Below, one piece after another: positions 8,181 through 14,804 of a DNA stretch of 18,383 nucleotides (position 1 is its first letter; each line of letters begins with the position of its first letter). The DNA lies in assembly GCA_031270145.1 (NCBI GenBank), contig JAISYD010000010.1, forward strand, positions 1 to 18,383. Reading direction: 5' to 3'. Source of the stretch: Planctomycetota bacterium. GTDB lineage: Bacteria > Planctomycetota > SZUA-567. A program made the translations under genes and the position numbers. A model generated the notes under the pieces. That model saw nothing but the letters and a program-made list of their open reading frames with translations. It was not told the origin of the DNA and did no database searches.

Positions 8181-8966
8181 TCATTTTTCCGCCGCCGCCT
8201 TTTTCAATTTGGCCAAAGTTTTGCGGCTGCCGGTAATCACATGACCGCAATCGTTGTCGCAGAAGATGATGTTGGCGCCGCGGCGCACCCAGTCATGGAC
8301 CGCCTCCTCATTCCAGATCATTGAGACGCCGACGGGTATCTTGGCCGCCTTGATTTTATCAACCGCCCCGTCGATGACTTTTTTGACCTCAGGATGATTG
8401 ACTTGCCCCAGCAACCCCATCGATCCGGACAGATCACAGGGACCGAAAACGATGGCGCTTATCCCCGGAACCCGGAGAATGGCGTCCAGGTTCCGTACGG
8501 CCTCTATGTGCTCAATCTGCAGGATAACCCAAACTTTTTGGCTATGAACCGCGATATAGTCCTCGGCGCTGATTGCGCCATAGTCCATCGCCCGGAAGGG
8601 CCCGAAGCCCCGTTCCCCGGCGGGAGGGTAACGGCAGGCCGCCACGGCTTTCCTGGCGTCGTCGGGAGTAAGGATCATGGGAAAGATGATGCCGTCCACC
8701 CCGTTGTCGAGAATTGGCTTGGCCAAATTTCCGTCGCGCCAAGTCACCCGGACAAAGGCGCACATATCCCTGGCGCGGGCGCCGACAAGGGCATTCAGGA
8801 CTTGCGAGGGGTCCATATAGCCATGCTCGTTGTCTATCCAAACGACATCGAACCCAGCCTCGCCGTACATCTCCGCGATCATGGCTCCGCCCCAAGCGGT
8901 GTGGGTTCCATAAATGGTTTCGCCTCTGGCGATTTTATCCGCCAATTTGTCGGTTTTGTACGGCAT
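8181..8966 (-). CDS. HpcH/HpaI family aldolase
   Basis: This 261-residue class II (metal-dependent) aldolase cleaves 2-oxo-4-hydroxy acids to pyruvate plus an aldehyde. It has WIDNEHGYMD with catalytic His48, Arg73 in FVRVTWRD, Glu152 in LQIEHIEAVRN and Asp178 in FGPCDLSGSMG. These correspond at a constant offset of three to H45, R70, E149 and D175 of E. coli HpaI. CRYPPAGERGFGPFRA is the other family hallmark. The start is ATG 8966 with AAAGGA about 7 bases upstream; an in-frame TTG at 8981 precedes that site. It is the first gene of the tct operon, so the imported carboxylate, or a product made from it, is probably its substrate. Candidates include hydroxy-oxo-heptanedioate or keto-deoxy-glucarate; the sequence does not decide. 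Confidence 0.92.
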   Translation of the reverse strand: MPYKTDKLADKIARGETIYGTHTAWGGAMIAEMYGEAGFDVVWIDNEHGYMDPSQVLNALVGARARDMCAFVRVTWRDGNLAKPILDNGVDGIIFPMILTPDDARKAVAACRYPPAGERGFGPFRAMDYGAISAEDYIAVHSQKVWVILQIEHIEAVRNLDAILRVPGISAIVFGPCDLSGSMGLLGQVNHPEVKKVIDGAVDKIKAAKIPVGVSMIWNEEAVHDWVRRGANIIFCDNDCGHVITGSRKTLAKLKKAAAEK

Positions 8967-9057
8967 TCGCGGTCCTTTCAAAATGACGGAAATGATTAAA
9001 AAACCATCAATTTTTAGAGCGCCCGCCGTTGGGGGAAGGTGGATCAGGTGATGAAAA

Positions 9058-9101
9058 TAACCGATGATGTCATATTAACCGATAGCCAATGGTTAACCAT
9101 T
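9058..9101. promoter_or_regulatory. Probable operator array: palindrome plus three phased half-sites
   Basis: AATGGTTAACCATT at 9088-9101 is a perfect 14-bp palindrome with the TGGT..ACCA arms favoured by FadR-type regulators. TAACC recurs at 9058, 9076 and 9094, at exactly 18-bp steps; the first two are followed by GAT and the third is the right arm of the palindrome. The palindrome overlaps the proposed -10 box of the aldolase-tct promoter, which suits repression. The FCD regulator encoded last in the operon is the natural candidate to bind here. Binding is inferred; the repeats are read directly. Confidence 0.65.
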
Positions 9102-9125
9102 AGCAAAATATGAAATGTTTGTCAA
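9097..9125 (-). promoter_or_regulatory. Sigma70-type promoter for the aldolase-tct operon
   Basis: On the minus strand a perfect TTGACA -35 box (9120-9125) is followed after 17 bases by TAATGG (9097-9102), a weak -10 that overlaps the operator palindrome. The flanks are AT-rich, unlike the surrounding DNA. A weak -10 beneath an operator is consistent with a regulated promoter. The start would lie about 120 bases upstream of the aldolase ATG, leaving a long leader. Confidence 0.55.
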
Positions 9126-9304
9126 GAGGTTTTCAATAAATATTTTCGCCCCAGGGCTATTGCGTGAAATATTCGCGGCGGGCGATTCGCGAAGGGGATT
9201 TTTGCGCCGTCCGCCGCTTTCCGCCGCTCCGCGCGGTCTTGGCGTTTAGTCGAAATTCAGGCCCAGCCGGTCGTAAGCGGGATGGCGTCCAAGCGCCGAT
9301 CCGG

Positions 9305-10057
9305 TCATTCCTCCGCCGCCAGTTCCTTCGCCGCCTCGGCCGACACGTCGAAATTGGCATAGACGTTCTGGACGTCCTCGTTCTCCTCCAGGAGATCGAT
9401 CAGCCGGGATATTTTCCGGGCCGATTCCAGGCCCACCTCAATGCGGTTGTCGGGGATGAACTGCAGCTCCGCCAATTGCGTCTCTATGCCCGCCCTGGCC
9501 AGCGCCTCGCCGACCGCCAGGAAGGAGTTGGGATCGGAATGGATTTCCAGGAAGGAATCCTGGTCGATCACATCCTCGGCCCCGGCCTCAATGGCCGCGT
9601 CGATGATCGCGTCGCCGTCCGTCTTCCCCTTGTCTACTTGGAAGACGCCCTTCCTTTGGAACATGTGCATGACCGAGCCCTGCTTCCCCACCCTGGCCCC
9701 GGCCCGGTCGAAGATATAGCGGATTTCCGGGCCGGTGCGCTGGCTGTTGTCGGTCAGGCACTCCACCACCACCGCCACGCCGTCCTGGGCGTAGCCCTCA
9801 AAGGTCATTCGCTCGTAGCCCGCGCTGCCGCCCGCCGCCTTTTCGATGGCTCGCTTGACGTTGTCCTTGGGCATGTTGGCGAGACGGCATTTGTCAAGCA
9901 CCAGCCGGAGCCGGGGATTGTCCTCGGGTTTCGGCGAGCCGCCCTCCTTGACCGCCGTGTAGATCAACTTGATGAGCTTGGAGAGGACCTTGCCCTTTTT
10001 GCTGTCCTTGGCCGCCTTCTTGTGCTGGATATTGGACCAGTGGCTGTGACCAGACAT
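9305..10057 (-). CDS. yebC: YebC/PmpR family DNA-binding or translation-related regulator
   Basis: This 250-residue cytoplasmic protein is a full-length YebC/PmpR member. It begins MSGHSHWSNIQHKKAAKDSKKGK, the strongly conserved start of the family, and continues with NPRLRLVLDKCRLANMPKDNVKRAIEKA, YEGYA-type and Phe/Arg-rich core motifs (GPEIRYIFDRAGARVG, GSVMHMFQRKGVF), ending in the acidic tail typical of the family. YebC proteins were first described as transcriptional regulators; some members have been linked to relief of ribosome stalling. The start is ATG 10057 with AGGAGT about 6 bases upstream. It lies 9 bp after the zinc-ribbon gene and is the last gene of the hisG cluster. It is not followed by ruvC, its common partner elsewhere. 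Confidence 0.96.
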   Translation of the reverse strand: MSGHSHWSNIQHKKAAKDSKKGKVLSKLIKLIYTAVKEGGSPKPEDNPRLRLVLDKCRLANMPKDNVKRAIEKAAGGSAGYERMTFEGYAQDGVAVVVECLTDNSQRTGPEIRYIFDRAGARVGKQGSVMHMFQRKGVFQVDKGKTDGDAIIDAAIEAGAEDVIDQDSFLEIHSDPNSFLAVGEALARAGIETQLAELQFIPDNRIEVGLESARKISRLIDLLEENEDVQNVYANFDVSAEAAKELAAEE

Positions 10058-10066
10058 GCCTGACTC

Positions 10067-10390
10067 CTATTGTCCCGCGCCGCCCGACCTCTTGCCGGAC
10101 GAGTTGAACAGCGCTTCCAGCGCCATGCGGGCGCTTTTGGATTTTACGGCGTCGAAACGCTCCTCGTCGAGATCCGAGAAGACGAACCAGGTGCAGATGT
10201 TGTAGAGGTCGGCGACGCGCGGCTTCTCGGCCCTGGCCATGGGTTCGCGGCACCATTCGAGGGAGGGGGCGTCATAAAAGCGGCAGTTGGCGCAAACATG
10301 CAGGGCGGCGCCGCACTTCAGGCAATCCTCGCGGGTTCCGGGCGAGCCCTTTTCCCTCCAGGGTTCTCCGCAACGGTGGCATTTTCTCAT
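10067..10390 (-). CDS. Small Cys-rich zinc-ribbon protein of unknown function
   Basis: This 107-residue protein carries three CxxC pairs in its first 40 residues (C4/C7, C23/C26, C33/C36) followed by C47 and C66, enough for two zinc-ribbon or treble-clef sites. Motifs include RKCHRCGEPW, CLKCGAALHVCANCRFYD and NICTWFVFSDLDEERF. I recall similar short uncharacterised proteins in several Gram-negative phyla but no assigned function. No signal peptide is present, so it is cytoplasmic. The start is ATG 10390 with GAGGA about 8 bases upstream; an in-frame TTG at 10411 lies before that site. It sits between hisG and yebC with gaps of 31 and 9 bp, so it is cotranscribed with them. A nucleic-acid-binding or ribosome-linked role next to YebC is only a guess. 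Confidence 0.8.
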   Translation of the reverse strand: MRKCHRCGEPWREKGSPGTREDCLKCGAALHVCANCRFYDAPSLEWCREPMARAEKPRVADLYNICTWFVFSDLDEERFDAVKSKSARMALEALFNSSGKRSGGAGQ

Positions 10391-10421
10391 GGCGGGTTCC
10401 TCAAACCGCAACCAGGCGGCG

Positions 10422-11294
10422 TCAGGGAATTATGGCGTTTACGGACAATTGCAGTATGCCCTCGGCCCCTAGGCGCTTCAATTCGGGGATGAGGGTCCGG
10501 GTGACGCCGGCATCGACTATGGTCTCCACCGCTGTCCAGTTCCGGTCCGACAGATCGTTCACGGTGGGGGAGTGGAGGCTCGGGAGCACCCTCAGAATGT
10601 CGGCCAGCTTTCCCTTGGGCGCGTTCAGTTTCAGCAACGCCTTTTCCCTGGCGGCCAGGGCGCCGGAGAGCATTAGGGCCAGCGCCTCGATTTTGGCTTT
10701 TTTCCAGGGATTCGCGAGCGCCAAGCGGCCGGCGATCAGCACCGTCACCGATTCGGCCACGGTATCGACTATGCGCAAGCGGTTGGCCCGGAGGCTGGAA
10801 CCCGTTTCGGTGAGGTCGACGATGGCGTCGGCCAGATGGGGAACCTTCACCTCGGTGGCGCCGTGGGAAAATTCCACCTTGGCCGAAACGCCGTGTTTTT
10901 CCAGATACTTGCCGACCAGATTGACCACTTCGGTCGAAATCACCTTGCCCTGAAGATCGGCGGCGGACTGGATCGGCGAATCCTCGGGCACGGCCAGCAC
11001 CCAGCGCACCGGATTGCGGGTGGCCTTGGCGTAGACCAGGCGCTCCACCACGATGACGTCGGAATCATTCTCCCGCGTCCAGTCGAGCCCGGTCACGGCC
11101 ATATCCATGACGTTGCGTTCCACATAGCGCGACAGTTCCTGGGGGCGGGCCAGCATGGCCTGGATTTCCGGATCGTTCACGGTGGGATAATAGCTGCGGC
11201 TGGAGACATTGAAATCCCAGCCCGCCGACCGCAGAAGCGAAAAGGTGGACTCTTGCAGACTTCCCTTGGGCAGGCCAATCCTCAATTCCGGCAC
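10422..11294 (-). CDS. hisG: ATP phosphoribosyltransferase, long form (HisG_L)
   Basis: This 290-residue enzyme joins ATP and PRPP in the first, feedback-controlled step of histidine synthesis. It starts with the family N-terminus LRIGLPKGSLQ, includes VTGLDWTREN (67-76), and has the PRPP-binding loop DLTETGSSLRAN (160-171). The C-terminal region from about 210 is the ACT-like regulatory domain found only in the long form, which works as a homohexamer without HisZ. The start is GTG at 11294, chosen because AGGAGG lies about 6 bases upstream and the family N-terminus begins at once; the same frame stays open to 11510, but that part overlaps the upstream gene. No other his genes are in view, so histidine genes are scattered in this genome. 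Confidence 0.95.
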   Translation of the reverse strand: MPELRIGLPKGSLQESTFSLLRSAGWDFNVSSRSYYPTVNDPEIQAMLARPQELSRYVERNVMDMAVTGLDWTRENDSDVIVVERLVYAKATRNPVRWVLAVPEDSPIQSAADLQGKVISTEVVNLVGKYLEKHGVSAKVEFSHGATEVKVPHLADAIVDLTETGSSLRANRLRIVDTVAESVTVLIAGRLALANPWKKAKIEALALMLSGALAAREKALLKLNAPKGKLADILRVLPSLHSPTVNDLSDRNWTAVETIVDAGVTRTLIPELKRLGAEGILQLSVNAIIP

Positions 11295-11328
11295 GTGTTC
11301 CTCCTCTGGCCGCCTAGCGGCGCGAAGG

Positions 11329-12114
11329 TTATTTTTTCGCGGCTGGCGGTTTCGGCGCCGCCCCGCCCGCCGGCTTTTCTTTTGTCGCGGGCGCGGTTTT
11401 CGTCTCCGGCGCCGGAGGCGCCGCCGGTTCCGCCTTTCGCTTCTCCGGTTTATGCTGCTTTTTATGCTTTGCGGCCAAGGCGGCCGAGTCCTTTTTCCCG
11501 GCCGGCCCATAGGGATGGCCGGATGCCTCCAGCTCCCAATACTGTATAAGCAGACCGGCCTCGGCCGGCGTCAGGTTGGCGGCCAGGGCGGCGGATAGGT
11601 GGGCGCGATCCGGATTTTTGCCCGCCGCGCCGTCCTTCCTCGCCTGCCTCAGGCCGGCATCGGATAGCGGCAACGCCGTACCGGGACAGAATTCGCGCAG
11701 TATCAGCGCCGCCGCCGCCTTGGAAAGGAGGGGAAGCGTTTGGGCCAGCCAGCGCTTGGCTTCGGACAACTTGGCGGATGCGAGAAAATTGAGGGACAGT
11801 TCCCCTCTTTTTTCGAAAAAAGCGTTGTATTCGATCTTCAGGCGGGAGGCGATCCGCTCGGCGCCGGGGATGTTTCCCAAGGCGCGGGCCAATTCCTGCC
11901 CCCGGGTCACCCGTATCTCGTTCCAATCGACAAATTCCCGACGCATGCGCTCAAGGGCCTCGAGAATCTCCGCCGCGCCGATTCCGTCCGCGTCCATGAC
12001 GGCGAAGGCCAAATGATCCAGGGTCGGCGGCGGATGCGGTCCGGCGCCGGCGGCCTTGCGCCCGAGAAGTTCCCGCAGGGCATTGGCCTCCCGGTTGTTT
12101 TTGGCGTTGCTCAT
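11329..12114 (-). CDS. Degenerate HhH-GPD (endonuclease III-like) protein with Lys/Pro/Ala tail
   Basis: In this 261-residue protein, residues 33-165 follow the order of the endonuclease III fold: an early helix pair (HLAFAVMDADGIGAAEILEALERMRREFVDWNEI), a middle region with IASRLKIEYNAFFEKRGELSLNFL, and SEAKRWLAQTLPLLSKAAAALILREFCPGTALPLSDAGLRQARK. In true glycosylases the last part contains LPGVGxKTA and VDTH; here the hairpin reads LPLLSKAAAA and the aspartate region LSDAG, and no C-terminal Fe-S cysteine cluster exists. It therefore probably binds nucleic acid without classical lyase activity. The tail (about 203-261) is low-complexity Lys/Pro/Ala, like histone H1-type DNA-binding tails. 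The start is ATG 12114. It precedes hisG by 34 bp. The fold assignment is by eye and moderate. Confidence 0.6.
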   Translation of the reverse strand: MSNAKNNREANALRELLGRKAAGAGPHPPPTLDHLAFAVMDADGIGAAEILEALERMRREFVDWNEIRVTRGQELARALGNIPGAERIASRLKIEYNAFFEKRGELSLNFLASAKLSEAKRWLAQTLPLLSKAAAALILREFCPGTALPLSDAGLRQARKDGAAGKNPDRAHLSAALAANLTPAEAGLLIQYWELEASGHPYGPAGKKDSAALAAKHKKQHKPEKRKAEPAAPPAPETKTAPATKEKPAGGAAPKPPAAKK

Positions 12115-12164
12115 AATTGTTTTCCCGTCCCTTTCGATCCCGGACTCCGGCCCGTCCGGCCGCT

Positions 12165-12797
12165 TCAGCGGTTGGAGAGGGTGAAATCATTGACCATCTT
12201 GACTTCAGCCTCGTCGCAGGAATTGGGATGCTCCGCCAGCAGGAGGCCCTGGTAAAGCCTTGCGAAAAGGTTATAGGTGGATCTCCTGTTGACTTTCAGA
12301 TAATATTGCCCGGTTCGCCAAATGGCGTTGCCGACATATCTGATCTCCCCCTCGGGAATTTTGAAGGGGGGACCGAAATACCCATCCCCCTTCCTTAGCC
12401 TGGCCAGCAAGTTGTCCCGTTTGTCCAGGGCGCCATCGGGTCCCCTGAGAAACTCGGTCAGGTTGAAACCAAAATAAAGGAGGGCGATTTCATCGAAACA
12501 ACGGTTGGCGTCCTCGGCGCGAAGAGTGGCGTTGTAGAATTCGCCGAGATTGTACAGGCTTTCGACATAGCCGGCCTGGAGTTCGCCCGGTTCGGCCATT
12601 TTGCGGGTTTGCAGCCGGTTGTAATACCAATCCGGCCCGATGGGCGTCATAAGGAGGATAAGGCCGACCAGCAACAGGCCGGCCAGGGACGCGATGATGG
12701 TGATCGTGATTTTTTTGACGCGGCGCTCATGCTCGGTGCGTTTCTGCACCCGGGTCATGGCCCTTGCCGTTTTGGAGCGGATGTCGTTTCTGTCCAT
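12165..12797 (-). CDS. Unknown single-pass membrane protein
   Basis: In this 210-residue protein a positively charged N-terminus (residues 1-29, many Arg/Lys) precedes one strong transmembrane helix (about 30-50, ITITIIASLAGLLLVGLILLM). By the positive-inside rule the N-terminus is cytoplasmic and residues 55-210 lie outside the cytoplasm. The outer part is helical, with ELQAGYVESLYNLGEFYNATLRAEDANRCFDEIALLYFG resembling one or two TPR-like helix pairs, but I recognise no family. The start is ATG 12797 with CAGGAT about 8 bases upstream. Gaps of 66 bp to the PPC-like gene and 50 bp to the HhH-like gene suggest one operon. Confidence 0.75.
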   Translation of the reverse strand: MDRNDIRSKTARAMTRVQKRTEHERRVKKITITIIASLAGLLLVGLILLMTPIGPDWYYNRLQTRKMAEPGELQAGYVESLYNLGEFYNATLRAEDANRCFDEIALLYFGFNLTEFLRGPDGALDKRDNLLARLRKGDGYFGPPFKIPEGEIRYVGNAIWRTGQYYLKVNRRSTYNLFARLYQGLLLAEHPNSCDEAEVKMVNDFTLSNR

Positions 12798-12863
12798 GTC
12801 GATAATCCTGTGAAGGCCGAACCGCCGCCGGCCAAGCCGGCCCGCGCGCGGACGGACGGATCG

Positions 12864-13271
12864 TCAATTGAATTCGGCGTTGAACAAATACACCGGAACC
12901 GTCCCGGGGCCGCCGTGCTCCGGCTCGGGCGCCGGTTTTTCCATAACCCTGGTGCGGGGAGCGGAAAGCTTGGCTAGGGTTTCCAGCCCGGAGACGGGAT
13001 CCACCATCCGGCGCAGGCTAATCCCGAGCATCTCCTGCAATATGGTTTCCCCCGTCGGCCACTCTCCCTGGCCGGCGGAAAAACGAAGGCGGGGCTTCCC
13101 CTCCGGGTCGGGGAGGACGCTACCGACCATGGGCTGGCCGGACAACGAGAAGACCTGGGCCGCAAGGACGCCGTTTTCGGCGGCGAAGCCCTCAATGGCC
13201 AGGAACGGATTGTCCCCTTCGTCCAATCTGAGCATGAAAACCCTGCCTAGTTTGCCTTCACTGGCTTGCAT
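12864..13271 (-). CDS. PPC/DUF296 (PD1-like) domain protein, divergent
   Basis: This 135-residue protein begins with GRVFMLRLDEGDNPFLAIEGFAAENGVLAAQVFSLSGQ, which matches the first strand, helix and glycine turn of the PPC (DUF296) domain of plant AT-hook proteins and bacterial PD1-like proteins. A later segment, LRRMVDPVSGLETLAKL, matches the family's C-terminal strand. The histidine motif (HxHxxxG) expected in the middle is missing, replaced by a Pro/Gly-rich stretch, so any metal site is lost. The final 30 residues are Pro/Glu-rich. I chose ATG 13271, which has GAGGGGG about 7 bases upstream; an in-frame start at 13337 would overlap the promoter region. It heads the minus-strand cluster through hisG and yebC. 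Function unknown. Confidence 0.6.
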   Translation of the reverse strand: MQASEGKLGRVFMLRLDEGDNPFLAIEGFAAENGVLAAQVFSLSGQPMVGSVLPDPEGKPRLRFSAGQGEWPTGETILQEMLGISLRRMVDPVSGLETLAKLSAPRTRVMEKPAPEPEHGGPGTVPVYLFNAEFN

Positions 13272-13344
13272 GAGCCATCCCCCTCGTTTGGCGGTTTCGC
13301 CGCCGCCTCCGGATCGCCTCGCGGCGGACTCCCGCATGCGGAAT

Positions 13345-13373
13345 ACTATACATCTTACGCCGCCGGGTTACAA
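13345..13373 (-). promoter_or_regulatory. Sigma70-type promoter for the PPC-hisG-yebC cluster
   Basis: On the minus strand TTGTAA (13368-13373) and TATAGT (13345-13350) are 17 bases apart, matching the consensus at 4 and 5 of 6 positions. They lie about 75 bases upstream of the first gene of the cluster and diverge from the pilT promoter. Confidence 0.5.
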
Positions 13374-13408
13374 GTGCGAAGCTTTTTCCCTCCGCCGCCG
13401 GTAAAATC

Positions 13409-13436
13409 TTGCCAGCGCGCCGGGCGCGGCTATAAT
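13409..13436 (+). promoter_or_regulatory. Sigma70-type promoter for pilT
   Basis: TTGCCA (13409-13414) and a perfect TATAAT (13431-13436) are separated by 16 bases, about 45 bases before the pilT start. It may also drive the downstream lpxC-fabZ gene, since no terminator is evident between them. Confidence 0.65.
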
Positions 13437-13481
13437 AAGACCTAATTGAACAATCGGCAAGGAAATTTAAGGATATCCGCC

Positions 13482-14723
13482 ATGACCGCCGCCAGCGAGC
13501 CCCACGCCCCCGAGTTTCCCGTTATCTCCATGGATCAGATATTGGGCTTCATGATCCAGCAGAAAGGGTCGGATCTCCATTTTTCGGCCAACGCCGTGCC
13601 GCGCATCCGCGTGCACGGGGAGTTGAAACCCTTCGGCCTGCCGCCGCCGCCGCGCGACGTCGCCAAGGATCTGATTTACTCCATCCTCTCCGACGAGCAG
13701 CGGAGAAAACTTGAGGACACCAAGGATCTCGACTCGTCCTATGAGATTCCCGGCCTGTCCCGCTTCCGGGTGAACGTCTGTTACCAGAGGGGGCTGATCC
13801 GCACCACCATCCGCACCATCCCCACCGACATCAAATCCTTCGCGGATCTAAAAATGTCGGCCCCGGTGTTCGAAAAGATCTGCCGCATCCCCAAAGGGAT
13901 GATCCTGGTCACCGGGGCCACCGGCTCCGGCAAGTCGACCACCCTAGCCGCCATGATTGACTACGTCAACCGCAACCGCGAAAGCCATATCGTCACCATC
14001 GAGGATCCGATAGAATTCGTACATCCCGACATGAATTGCATGGTGACCCAGCGTGAAATCGGGGCCGACACCTCCACTTTCGCCTCGGCCCTCAAGCATG
14101 TTCTGCGCCAGGACCCGGATGTCGTCCTGCTTGGCGAAATGCGCGACCGCGAGACGGTGCAGGTCGGCCTGGAGTTGGCCGAGACCGGCCACTTGACTTT
14201 CGCCACCCTCCACACCGCCGACGCGGTCCAGACCATCAACCGCATCATCGACATCTTCCCGCCCGAGCAGCAGCCGCAGATCCGCACCCAACTCGGCTTC
14301 GTTCTCGAGGCCGTCGTCTGCCAGCAGTTGCTGAAAACCAAGGACGGCAAGGGTCGGGTGGTGGCCCAGGAAATCCTTCTCGCCACCCAGGGCGTCAGGG
14401 CCAATATCCGCAGCGACAAGATCCACCAGATTTATTCGGTCCTGCAAACCGGGATGCAACTGGGCATGGTCACCATGAACCAGTCGCTTTTCAATTTGGT
14501 CCAAAAGGGGCTAATCGAGCCAGAGATCGCCTTGAAAAACAGCAGTCGTCCGGAAGAATTGGAGAAAATGCTCCAAGAGGGGCTGCCGCGGCCGGACGGC
14601 GACGGCGACGGCGACGGCCTCGATTCGTCCGAGGCCGCGGCCCAGGCCGGCGACAAGCCGCCGGCCGAGGAGAAAAAACGCCCGGCCGGCCCGGCCGCGG
14701 TCAACCGCAACGCAAAATGGTAA
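13482..14723 (+). CDS. pilT: Type IV pilus retraction ATPase PilT
   Basis: This 413-residue cytoplasmic hexameric ATPase powers pilus retraction and twitching motility. The N-terminus has the PilT pattern (ISMDQILGFMIQQKGSDLHFSANAVPRIRVHGEL). Walker A GATGSGKS lies at 145-152 (Lys151), Walker B DVVLLGEMRD at 213-222 (Glu219), with the Asp box IVTIEDPIEF and the His box TGHLTFATLHTADA. GVRANIRSDKIHQIYSVLQTG replaces the usual AIRNLIRE region. The start is ATG 13482 with AAGGA 9 bases upstream; an in-frame TTG at 13446 is too close to the -10 box. The protein is longer than usual for PilT: from about residue 360 it carries an extra acidic and Pro/Ala-rich tail containing a (GD)4 run. No other pilus genes are in the window. 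Confidence 0.95.
   Translation: MTAASEPHAPEFPVISMDQILGFMIQQKGSDLHFSANAVPRIRVHGELKPFGLPPPPRDVAKDLIYSILSDEQRRKLEDTKDLDSSYEIPGLSRFRVNVCYQRGLIRTTIRTIPTDIKSFADLKMSAPVFEKICRIPKGMILVTGATGSGKSTTLAAMIDYVNRNRESHIVTIEDPIEFVHPDMNCMVTQREIGADTSTFASALKHVLRQDPDVVLLGEMRDRETVQVGLELAETGHLTFATLHTADAVQTINRIIDIFPPEQQPQIRTQLGFVLEAVVCQQLLKTKDGKGRVVAQEILLATQGVRANIRSDKIHQIYSVLQTGMQLGMVTMNQSLFNLVQKGLIEPEIALKNSSRPEELEKMLQEGLPRPDGDGDGDGLDSSEAAAQAGDKPPAEEKKRPAGPAAVNRNAKW
14595..14618 (+). repeat. Four tandem GACGGC hexamers inside the pilT tail
   Basis: GACGGC is repeated four times without error, encoding an Asp-Gly run in the C-terminal extension of PilT. Loss or gain of units would stay in frame and change only tail length. 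Confidence 0.8.
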
Positions 14724-14804
14724 AGAGGTTCCGGGACAACTTCTCCGCCCCGGGGTCCGTTTGCCCAGCGTCGCGGAACGCGGCCATAGCCGCAGGAGGG
14801 AGAA

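Larger units (their letters stand above)
8967..9304. promoter_or_regulatory. 338-bp regulatory gap upstream of the aldolase-tct operon
   Basis: This gap lies between yebC and the aldolase gene, both transcribed on the minus strand. The part near 9050-9125 is AT-rich against a GC-rich background and holds the promoter and operator repeats listed separately. The part from 9126 to 9304 follows the yebC stop. I see no clear intrinsic terminator there and no convincing gene, only a 20-codon frame (9246-9308) whose ATG overlaps the yebC stop as ATGA. Confidence 0.6.

Noticed and set aside
9180..9240. GC-rich short repeats (CCGCCGCTTTCCGCCGCTCC-like) after yebC as a terminator or CRISPR-like repeat
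   Set aside because: The copies are imperfect and unevenly spaced, with no spacers, no good stem and no T-run. They fit background GCC/CCG bias.
11295..11510. N-terminal extension of HisG
   Set aside because: It overlaps the Lys/Pro/Ala tail of the upstream gene in another frame and is Arg-rich. GTG 11294 has a strong ribosome site and the conserved HisG N-terminus.
13272..13337. Longer start for the PPC-like protein
   Set aside because: It would place the start within a few bases of the -10 box, and the added residues are Arg/Gly-rich without family similarity. ATG 13271 has a good ribosome site.
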